Shown here: positions 1 to 5,196 of the stretch, in pieces
Layout: each line of letters begins with the position of its first letter
Position numbering within the stretch: position 1 is the first letter of the stretch
From: Solirubrobacterales bacterium
GTDB taxonomy: Bacteria; Actinomycetota; Thermoleophilia; Solirubrobacterales; Solirubrobacteraceae
Length of the DNA stretch: 6,161 nucleotides
Direction: 5' to 3'
Assembly: GCA_025964075.1 (NCBI GenBank)
Contig: JAOPZQ010000578.1
Coordinates: 1 to 6,161 of the forward strand
Made by a program: the position numbers and the translations under genes
The notes under the pieces: generated by a model
Seen by the model: only the letters and a program-made list of their open reading frames with translations
The model's database searches: none
Told to the model about the DNA's origin: nothing

Positions 1-1
1 G

Positions 2-574
2 GCCGCCGTCGCCGTCGCCACGGCGACCGGCGTCCAGGCCGTCGACGGCGGCTCGCACCGGCACCGGCACGCTTCCGCGCGCGCCGCGATCGTGGCGCCC
101 GCCGTCGCCAGCCCGGCGAACACCGGAGGCGCTCCGGCCCCCACGTTCCCGCTTACGCACGCCCCCGTCGAGCCCGCGACGCCGGGGCCTACCGGCAAGC
201 CGCTCCAGAAGGACAAGCCGACCGACAAGACGAGCAAGGTCGGTGACACCGTGGCGCTCCCGCTCGATCCCAGCCTCGTCCCGCCGCCGGCCGGCAGCGG
301 GGACCCGAACGCGACCGGGGCGACCGGCGTCGACGCCGCGACCGGAAGCACGGACCCGAACGCGCCGACGATGACCACCGGCACGACGACCCCCGGCGCG
401 ACGACCGCCGGAACCGGCACGGGCACGACCAGCGGCTCGGCGGCCACGGCCGGCACCGCGCCGCCGAGCGGGAGCAGTACGCAGACGGCGACCGGCACGC
501 AGATCATCCCGCCGAGTGGCGGCGCGAGCGCCCCGTCCGGCCCCGAGGGCGGCTCTCTGCCCCCGGGCGGCTGA
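2..574 (+). CDS. C-terminal part of a Pro/Thr/Gly/Ala-rich, probably exported protein (5' end outside window)
   Basis: I do not recognise this protein. The reading frame is open from the first complete codon at position 2 to the TGA at 572-574, so the gene most likely begins upstream; a GTG at 92 could be an internal start but nothing marks it. The first visible residues (AAVAVATATGVQAV) look like the end of a hydrophobic membrane or signal segment. A short His/Arg stretch follows, then about 160 residues dominated by Pro, Thr, Gly, Ala and Ser, with one Lys-rich patch (KPLQKDKPTDKTSK). A DPNA unit occurs twice, matching a 13-base direct repeat. The protein ends in PPGG with no LPXTG-type sorting signal. 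Such composition is typical of disordered cell-surface or extracytoplasmic tails; that location is inference. The last 59 bases overlap the longest form of the next gene in another frame. Confidence 0.6.
   Translation, partial: AAVAVATATGVQAVDGGSHRHRHASARAAIVAPAVASPANTGGAPAPTFPLTHAPVEPATPGPTGKPLQKDKPTDKTSKVGDTVALPLDPSLVPPPAGSGDPNATGATGVDAATGSTDPNAPTMTTGTTTPGATTAGTGTGTTSGSAATAGTAPPSGSSTQTATGTQIIPPSGGASAPSGPEGGSLPPGG
301..364 (+). repeat. In-frame 13-base direct repeat inside the low-complexity tail
   Basis: The 13-mer GGACCCGAACGCG occurs at 301-313 and again at 352-364, 51 bases (17 codons) apart, so both copies encode the same DPNA core in the same frame. GACCGG also recurs several times between and around the copies. 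This looks like a small internal duplication in a repetitive tail, not a mobile-element border. Confidence 0.6.
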
Positions 575-1652
575 TCCGCCGGTACGGATACGCTCCGCCC
601 CCATCGGGCGCGACCTCGACAGCCTCGACCATGAGACGCTCCTCGTGCGCCGCGGCGCACGATCCGGCCTCTACACGATGGTCGCCATCCACTCGACGGC
701 ACGGGGTCCCTCCCTCGGCGGCTGCCGCATGTGGTCCTACGAGGACGAGGGCGAGGCCGTCCGCGACGTCCTGCGCCTCGCGCGCGCCATGACGTTCAAG
801 GCCGCCGCGGCCGACCTGCCGCTGGGCGGCGGGAAGGGCGTGATCGCGCTGCGGCCGGGCACCGCGCTGACCTCGGCCCGGCGCCGCGCCGCCCTCCTCG
901 ACTTCGCCGACACCGTCGACCAGCTCGACGGCCGCTACATCACGGCTGAGGACGTCGGCACCTCGAGCCGGGACATGACGGTGATCCGCAGCGTCACGCC
1001 CCACGTCGGCGGGCTCTCTCGCGCGCGCGGCGGCTCGGGGGACCCGAGCCCGTACACGGCGCTCGGAGTCCTCGCCGCGATCGAAGTCACGTGCGAGCGC
1101 CAGTTGGGAACGGCCTCCCTGCAGGGCCGCCGGGTGGCGATCGTCGGGCTCGGCCACGTCGGCTCGCGCGTCGCCCGCCTGTGCGCCCGGGCGGGCGCCC
1201 GCCTGATCGCCGCCGACATCGACCCGGCGAAGCGCGACGTCGCCCGTGCTCTCGGTGCGCGCTGGATGACGCCCGCCCAGGCGCTCGAGGCCGAGGTCGA
1301 CGTGCTCTCGCCGTGCGCGCTCGGTGGCGTCCTCGACTCCGAGGTCGTGCCGCGGCTGCGCTGCCGCACGATCGCCGGCGCCGCGAACAACCAGCTCGCC
1401 CACGACGGCGTCGCCGACCTCCTCGACGCCCGGGGGATCCTGTGGGCGCCGGACTTCGTCGCCAACGCGGGTGGCATCGTCAATATCGCGGTCGAGCTCG
1501 AGGGGCGCTACGACCCCCGGCGGGCCCGCGCGCGGGTGCGCGGCATCGCCGGAACGCTGCGCCAGATCTACGACGACGCCGAGAGCATGGGCACGACGCC
1601 GCTCACGGCGGCGCTCGAGCTCGCCCGCCGAAGGCTCACCAAGCCGGCCTGA
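516..1652 (+). CDS. Leu/Val/Phe-type NAD-dependent amino acid dehydrogenase
   Basis: This enzyme family oxidatively deaminates a branched-chain or aromatic amino acid to its 2-oxo acid, with NAD, in the cytoplasm. Numbered from GTG 516, the N-terminal substrate domain has GPSLGGCRM (64-72), MTFKAAAADLPLGGGKGVI with the two conserved lysines K95 and K107, and TAEDVGTS with the conserved Asp D146. The Rossmann domain has VAIVGLGHVGS (GxGxxG at 211-216) and an acidic residue in AADID (D234). PCALGG (266-271), GAANNQLA (288-295) and NAGGIVNIA (317-325) are family hallmarks. Ala in TAED, where phenylalanine dehydrogenases tend to have Gly, favours leucine/valine; this is inferred from recalled literature. 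The start is uncertain: GTG 516 overlaps the upstream gene by 59 bases and gives about 28 extra residues, while the next in-frame start, GTG 645, removes the usual N-terminus. Coding-like codon use begins near 591-603, where only ATA 588 or ATC 603 is available. The function sits apart from the downstream operon. Confidence 0.88.
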   Translation: MAARAPRPAPRAALCPRAADPPVRIRSAPIGRDLDSLDHETLLVRRGARSGLYTMVAIHSTARGPSLGGCRMWSYEDEGEAVRDVLRLARAMTFKAAAADLPLGGGKGVIALRPGTALTSARRRAALLDFADTVDQLDGRYITAEDVGTSSRDMTVIRSVTPHVGGLSRARGGSGDPSPYTALGVLAAIEVTCERQLGTASLQGRRVAIVGLGHVGSRVARLCARAGARLIAADIDPAKRDVARALGARWMTPAQALEAEVDVLSPCALGGVLDSEVVPRLRCRTIAGAANNQLAHDGVADLLDARGILWAPDFVANAGGIVNIAVELEGRYDPRRARARVRGIAGTLRQIYDDAESMGTTPLTAALELARRRLTKPA

Positions 1653-1673
1653 CCCGCAGGCCCGCGGCGTTCA

Positions 1674-1690
1674 CGGTTGGTTCGCAACCG
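1674..1690 (+). other. Perfect 6-bp inverted repeat just after the dehydrogenase gene
   Basis: CGGTTG (1674-1679) and CAACCG (1685-1690) are perfect complements around the five-base loop GTTCG. It lies 21 bases past the dehydrogenase stop. There is no T-run after it, so a classic intrinsic terminator is not supported. It could be an operator, an mRNA 3'-end stabiliser or the first hairpin of a structured leader. Confidence 0.5.
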
Positions 1691-1692
1691 GT

Positions 1693-1740
1693 CCGGCACA
1701 AACGTGCAAGTTTTCCGGGGCATCGTCGTTTCGTGCACGG
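1693..1740 (+). other. Long bulged hairpin in the operon leader
   Basis: Bases 1693-1704 (CCGGCACAAACG) can pair with 1727-1740 through 12 Watson-Crick pairs, with single-base bulges at C1732 and A1737. The 22-base loop contains a further three-pair extension (TGC 1705-1707 with GCA 1720-1722). In such GC-rich DNA short stems are common, but 12 pairs including three consecutive A-T pairs is longer than I would expect by chance. It does not match a riboswitch class that I recognise. Confidence 0.45.
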
Positions 1741-1743
1741 GAA

Positions 1744-1774
1744 GGGATAGGCCGACGGAGCGACCGGCCGTCCC
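1744..1774 (+). other. Third hairpin of the operon leader
   Basis: GGGA (1744-1747) pairs with TCCC (1771-1774) and GGCCG (1750-1754) pairs with CGGCC (1765-1769), separated by a small internal loop (TA opposite G), leaving a ten-base loop. It follows immediately after the long hairpin at 1693-1740 and leaves the ribosome binding site downstream unpaired. Confidence 0.4.
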
Positions 1775-1811
1775 TCATGCACCGGAGCCGGCGGGGGGCC
1801 GGAAACGATCA

Positions 1812-1820
1812 GAGAGGAAA
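1812..1820 (+). promoter_or_regulatory. Shine-Dalgarno sequence that fixes a TTG start
   Basis: GAGAGGAAA lies upstream of TTG 1826, with GAGG at 1814-1817 leaving eight bases to the start codon. It is the clearest ribosome binding site in the window, and it supports TTG as the true start of the sugar transferase. Confidence 0.75.
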
Positions 1821-1825
1821 GCAAG

Positions 1826-3373
1826 TTGTCTCTACTGGGGTCCAGGGACGAATTCCAGCAGGGGGAGATCGTCGACGAGCGTGACTTCGAACAGGCGCTC
1901 TCCGACCAGCGGCGGCGGCGAACCGTCCCGCTGCGCCTGCCGCGACTGACGCTCCCCACCATCCTTCCCGAGGAGGATCAGCTCTCGGGGACCTACTACG
2001 AGCGCGATGCGACGTATCGCCGCGCGCTCGTGGTCGCGGACGTCTTCGCCGCCGCGCTGGCGTTCCTGTGCGCGGTCGCGCTCGGCGGCACGGGCCTCGC
2101 GCTCACGGCCATCATCGTGCTCCCGGTGGTGGTCCTCGCGTCGAAGCTCATGGGTCTGTACGACCGCGACGAGCTCGTCTTCCACAAGTCGACGCTCAAC
2201 GAGGCGCCGAAGCTGTTCCACCTCGCGACGCTGTTCGCGCTGCTCGTGCGCCTGCTCCAGGGCGCCCTCGTGCACGGCTCGCTGAACACCCGCCAGCTCC
2301 TCGTGCTCTGGATCTCCTTCCTGCTGCTCGTCGTCGCGGGCCGCACCCTGGCGCGCCGCGCCGCGCGGCGGATCGCCGCGCCCGAGCGGTGCCTGATCGT
2401 CGGACCCTCGGGCCAGCGCATGCGCCTCGCGCACAAGCTCGCCTCCTCGCAGCGCGCCCACACCGAGGTCGTCGGCTACCTCCCGCTGGAGGACGAGCGG
2501 CGCCAGTCGACGGACTGGAACGGCCGCTCGCGCCGCCGGCGGTCGGTGACGATCGCCGACCTCCCCGAGATCGTCCGCGAGCTCGACGTCCACCGGGTCA
2601 TCATCATCCCGGGCAACGCCGACGGCGAGACGATGCTCGACGCGATCTCGCGCGGCAAGGCGATGGGCGTCAAGGTCTCGATCCTGCCGCGCATGTTCGA
2701 GGTCGTGGGCTCCTCGGTCGAGTTCGACGACCTCGACGGCGTCACCGTCCTCGGCGTCCGCCGCTTCGGCCTGGCCCGCTCCTCGAGCTTCATCAAGCGG
2801 TCGATGGACGTCACCTGCTCGGCGGTCGGGCTCGTGTTCATCTCTCCGCTGCTCGCGCTCGTCGCGGCCGCGATCAAGCTCGACTCGCCCGGCACGGTCT
2901 TCTTCCGCCAGACCCGGATCGGCAAGGACGGCCGGCCGTTCTCGATGCTCAAGTTCCGCTCGATGGTGGACGGCGCGGACGCGCAGAAGCTCGAGCTGCT
3001 CGAGCGCAACGAGGCCGAGGGGCTGTTCAAGATCGCCGACGATCCCCGCATCACGCGGGTCGGCAAGTGGATCCGGAAGCTCTCGCTCGACGAGCTCCCC
3101 CAGCTCGTGAACGTGTTGCGCGGCGAGATGAGCCTCGTCGGCCCGCGTCCACTGGTGGTGGAGGACGACCAGCGCGTCGAGGGCCGGCACCGGCGGCGCC
3201 TCCGCCTGCTCCCGGGCATGACGGGCCCGTGGCAGGTGCTGGGCTCGTCCCGGATACCGCTCAGCGAGATGGTCAACATCGACTACCTCTACGGCGCGAA
3301 CTGGTCGCTCTGGACCGACGTGAAGATCCTGCTCCGCACCGCGGAGCACGTGCTCGGCCGCCGCGGCCAGTGA
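1826..3373 (+). CDS. Polyprenyl-phosphate sugar-1-phosphate transferase (WbaP/ExoY/CpsE-like)
   Basis: This 515-residue membrane enzyme moves a sugar-1-phosphate from a nucleotide sugar to undecaprenyl phosphate, the first step of lipid-linked glycan assembly on the cytoplasmic face. The N-terminal 60 residues are polar. Four hydrophobic segments follow (about 66-86, 90-110, 130-147 and 158-175), then a Rossmann-like soluble domain (about 186-310, starting CLIVGPSG). The C-terminal catalytic domain begins KRSMDVTCSAVGLV (324-337), with a hydrophobic reentrant or membrane segment at 330-350. It carries RQTRIGKDG (361-369), KFRSM (376-380), DDPRITRVGKWIRKLSLDEL (405-424) and GEMSLVGPRP (433-442). 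The Asp-Glu pair D422-E423 is the catalytic dyad of the family. Length and domain order match the large WbaP-type enzymes, not the short PglC type. It opens the five-gene operon, 22 bases before the ATPase gene. The sugar cannot be told from sequence. TTG start is chosen from the Shine-Dalgarno sequence at 1812-1820. Confidence 0.93.
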   Translation: MSLLGSRDEFQQGEIVDERDFEQALSDQRRRRTVPLRLPRLTLPTILPEEDQLSGTYYERDATYRRALVVADVFAAALAFLCAVALGGTGLALTAIIVLPVVVLASKLMGLYDRDELVFHKSTLNEAPKLFHLATLFALLVRLLQGALVHGSLNTRQLLVLWISFLLLVVAGRTLARRAARRIAAPERCLIVGPSGQRMRLAHKLASSQRAHTEVVGYLPLEDERRQSTDWNGRSRRRRSVTIADLPEIVRELDVHRVIIIPGNADGETMLDAISRGKAMGVKVSILPRMFEVVGSSVEFDDLDGVTVLGVRRFGLARSSSFIKRSMDVTCSAVGLVFISPLLALVAAAIKLDSPGTVFFRQTRIGKDGRPFSMLKFRSMVDGADAQKLELLERNEAEGLFKIADDPRITRVGKWIRKLSLDELPQLVNVLRGEMSLVGPRPLVVEDDQRVEGRHRRRLRLLPGMTGPWQVLGSSRIPLSEMVNIDYLYGANWSLWTDVKILLRTAEHVLGRRGQ

Positions 3374-3395
3374 CCTGACCGAAGACCGGCGCCTG

Positions 3396-4106
3396 ATGTC
3401 GGCCACGACCGTCACCATCCCCGGCGTGCCGGAGGGTGGGCTCGAGCTGCAGGGGATCGTCAAGCGCTGGCGGGGCGCGCCGCGCCCCGTGCTCGACGGC
3501 GTCGACCTGCGCATCGAGGCGGGGACCCTGGTGCGCATCGACGGCGCCAACGGCGCGGGGAAGACCACGTTGCTGCGGATCGCGGCGGCGATCATCACGC
3601 CCGAGGCGGGCACGGTCCGCCTCGCGGGCATCGATCCCGAGCGCGATCGACGCGCGTTCCACCGCCGGCTCGCGTTTCTCGCCGCCGGGAACACCGGCCT
3701 CTACGCGCGGCTCAAGGTCCGCCAGCAGCTCGAGTGGTGGGCGCGGATGTGCTTCCTGCCGCGCGGCGAGCGCGAGGCGCGGATCGACGCCGCGATCGCG
3801 GAGTGGGGCATCGAGGAGTTCGCCGGCCGGCGGCTCGACCGGCTCTCGATGGGCCAGCGCCAGCGGGTGCGGCTCGCGATGACCTTCCTGCCGGACCCCG
3901 AGCTCGTGCTCCTCGACGAGCCGCGCACGTCGCTCGACGAGGAGGGCATCGACGCGGTGATCGGCGCGCTGCACGGCGTGACGGAGCGGGGCGGCGCCGG
4001 CGTCTGGTGCGCGCCGGCGGGCGAGCCGGCGGCGATCGACTTCGACGCCCATTGGCTGCTGAGCGCCGGCGTGCTCGCTCCCGCGGCCCAGGCGGCGCTC
4101 CGTTGA
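3396..4106 (+). CDS. ABC exporter ATP-binding protein with altered Q- and H-loops
   Basis: This 236-residue nucleotide-binding subunit should power the permease encoded next to it. Visible motifs are Walker A GANGAGKTT (50-58), the signature LSMGQ (150-154) in place of LSGGQ, Walker B VLLDEP (171-176) and D-loop SLD (179-181). Two conserved parts look changed. Where the Q-loop glutamine is expected, the sequence reads FLAAGNTGLY (94-103). Where the switch histidine normally follows the last core strand, it reads VWCAPAGEPA (203-212). Walker B glutamate E175 is present, so hydrolysis is still plausible. The family resembles drug/glycan ABC-2 exporters (DrrA/CcmA-like) in general form; substrate is unknown. 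ATG 3396 has only a weak upstream ribosome site. The stop at 4104-4106 overlaps the permease start by four bases (TTGA), indicating coupled translation and a paired complex. Confidence 0.9.
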   Translation: MSATTVTIPGVPEGGLELQGIVKRWRGAPRPVLDGVDLRIEAGTLVRIDGANGAGKTTLLRIAAAIITPEAGTVRLAGIDPERDRRAFHRRLAFLAAGNTGLYARLKVRQQLEWWARMCFLPRGEREARIDAAIAEWGIEEFAGRRLDRLSMGQRQRVRLAMTFLPDPELVLLDEPRTSLDEEGIDAVIGALHGVTERGGAGVWCAPAGEPAAIDFDAHWLLSAGVLAPAAQAALR

Positions 4107-4915
4107 GCGAGCTCCGCGACCGCTTAGACGCGGCGCTGGCGATGGCCCGCCGTGACTTCCTGATCTTCACCTCCTACCGGTTCCGGCTCGTCACGATGAC
4201 GATGGGCTCGCTGTTCACGCTCACCCTGTTCCACTTCCTCTCGCGGCTCGTGCGGGCCCCCGGCCTCGAGAGCAGCGGCCGCTACTTCGCGTTCGTCGTC
4301 GTCGGGCTCGTGATCGTCGAGGTGCTGACGTCGACGATGGCCCTGCCACCCGTCTCCCTGCGGCAGGAGCTCGTAGCGGGGACGTTCGAGCGGCTCCTCG
4401 TCTCGCCGTTCGGGGCAGTCGGCGGGATGGCGGCCACGCTCCTCTTCCCGTTCTGTCTCGCCGCGTTCGCCGGCGTGACGACGGTCATCCTCTCGACGGC
4501 GATCTTCGGCCTGTCGCTGGACGGAGGCTCCGCATTCCTGGCGATCCCCTACGCCCTGCTCGGCGCGCTCGCGTTCGCCCCGTTCGGCCTCGTGCTGCTC
4601 GCGATGGGACTGCTCGTCAAGCAGACGGTCATGGGCGCGAGCTTCATCGTCTCCGGCATCTCGCTCGTGGCCGGCATCTACTTCCCGATCTCGATCCTCC
4701 CCGGCTGGCTGCGCTGGGCCTCCGACGTCCAGCCGTTCACCCCGGCGACCGACCTGCTGCGCCACGCGCTCACCGGGACGGCGCTCCTGCACCCCGCGTG
4801 GCTCGAGATGCTGAAGCTCGTAGGGTTCGCCGCGGTGGGATTGCCCGTGGCGCTGATGGCGGTGCGGGCGAGCGTGAGGCGCGGCAGGCGATCCGCGACG
4901 ATTCTCGAATTCTGA
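4103..4915 (+). CDS. ABC-2 type exporter permease
   Basis: This is the membrane subunit partnering the preceding ATPase; it should move a substrate out across the inner membrane. From TTG 4103 the protein is 270 residues, normal for ABC-2 permeases, with about six hydrophobic segments (near 29-48, 61-81, 108-136, 144-171, 177-199 and 235-254). A cytoplasmic amphipathic start (RDRLDAALAMARRDFLIF) precedes the first. RQELVAGTFERLLVSP (87-102) matches the conserved cytoplasmic loop of the family, and GIYFPISILPGWLRW (191-205) followed by QPFTPATDLLR (210-220) matches its C-terminal signature. The open frame extends far upstream, but that part lies within the ATPase gene in another frame and is not coding. 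TTG 4103 overlaps the ATPase stop; ATG 4142 is a shorter alternative that would drop 13 residues. The tail is Arg-rich. Its stop shares one base with the next ATG. Confidence 0.88.
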   Translation: MSELRDRLDAALAMARRDFLIFTSYRFRLVTMTMGSLFTLTLFHFLSRLVRAPGLESSGRYFAFVVVGLVIVEVLTSTMALPPVSLRQELVAGTFERLLVSPFGAVGGMAATLLFPFCLAAFAGVTTVILSTAIFGLSLDGGSAFLAIPYALLGALAFAPFGLVLLAMGLLVKQTVMGASFIVSGISLVAGIYFPISILPGWLRWASDVQPFTPATDLLRHALTGTALLHPAWLEMLKLVGFAAVGLPVALMAVRASVRRGRRSATILEF

Positions 4916-5196
4916 TGACCGACGTGGGCGCCGAGACACGCATCAACATCCCCGACGGAGTCGTCCTGCGCGACTTCGGCGGCGAGACGGTGGCGCTCAA
5001 CCTGAGCGCGGGCACCTACCACGGCCTCAACGACACCGCGGCGCGCGCGCTGGAGCTGCTCCAGGACGGCCACGACGTCGCCCGGGCGGCGGCGGCGCTG
5101 GCCGCCGAGTTCGACGCTCCCGCCGACGAGGTCCAGCAGGACGTCGAGCGCCTGTGCCGGGACCTGGCGGCCCGTGGGCTCGTCGAGATCGCCTGA
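4915..5196 (+). CDS. PqqD-family peptide-binding protein (RiPP recognition element-like)
   Basis: This small protein has 93 residues, the usual size for stand-alone PqqD proteins. The early part reads INIPDGVVLRDF (10-21), ETVALNLSAGTYHGLN (24-39) and TAARALELLQDG (41-52), which matches the family pattern of two or three strands followed by a YxGLN turn and a helix. The rest forms helices ending DLAARGLVEIA (83-93), like a winged-helix fold. PqqD relatives bind leader peptides and present them to modifying enzymes, so a peptide partner is expected. Here there are no other PQQ biosynthesis genes, so PQQ synthesis is not supported. ATG 4915 overlaps the permease TGA by one base (TGATG), indicating coupling; the frame extends upstream to 4798 only as an artefact. 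It directly precedes a HprK-like kinase, a pairing seen in lasso-peptide and related loci. Confidence 0.85.
   Translation: MTDVGAETRINIPDGVVLRDFGGETVALNLSAGTYHGLNDTAARALELLQDGHDVARAAAALAAEFDAPADEVQQDVERLCRDLAARGLVEIA

Larger units (their letters stand above)
1653..1825 (+). promoter_or_regulatory. Non-coding leader region with several hairpins upstream of the sugar transferase operon
   Basis: This 173-base gap has no convincing gene and is richer in A/T runs than its surroundings. Three inverted repeats follow one another: 1674-1690, 1693-1740 and 1744-1774, each given as its own entry. A weaker CCGG/CCGG pairing (1782-1785 with 1799-1802) precedes the ribosome binding site. The core GTGCA occurs at 1704-1708 and 1733-1737, and its reverse complement TGCAC at 1734-1738 and 1778-1782, which could be regulator half-sites or simply stem sequence. 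I found no clear -35/-10 pair, so the promoter itself is not located. The operon promoter most likely lies here because the upstream dehydrogenase is unrelated in function. Confidence 0.5.

Noticed and set aside
1674..1690. Intrinsic terminator for the dehydrogenase gene
   Set aside because: The stem is only six pairs and no T-run follows, so termination cannot be claimed.
1091..1750. A + strand open frame overlapping the dehydrogenase in another frame
   Set aside because: The product is almost entirely Arg/Pro/Ala/Gly and overlaps a highly conserved enzyme; it is a frame shadow.
1693..1802. A c-di-GMP (GEMM) or other known riboswitch
   Set aside because: The conserved core bases of the classes I can recall are not present in the expected order.
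1832..3694. A 620-codon open frame on the - strand opposite the sugar transferase
   Set aside because: It is a GC-rich antisense shadow: its translation is a run of Arg, Ala, Glu, His and Asp with no domain, while the + strand holds a clear enzyme.
3734..4102. The upstream extension of the permease frame
   Set aside because: It lies wholly within the ATPase gene and translates to Arg/Ala-rich sequence; hydrophobic permease sequence starts only after 4103.
4915..5196. PQQ cofactor biosynthesis gene
   Set aside because: No pqqA, pqqB, pqqC or pqqE-like gene adjoins it; the neighbours are an exporter and a HprK-like kinase.
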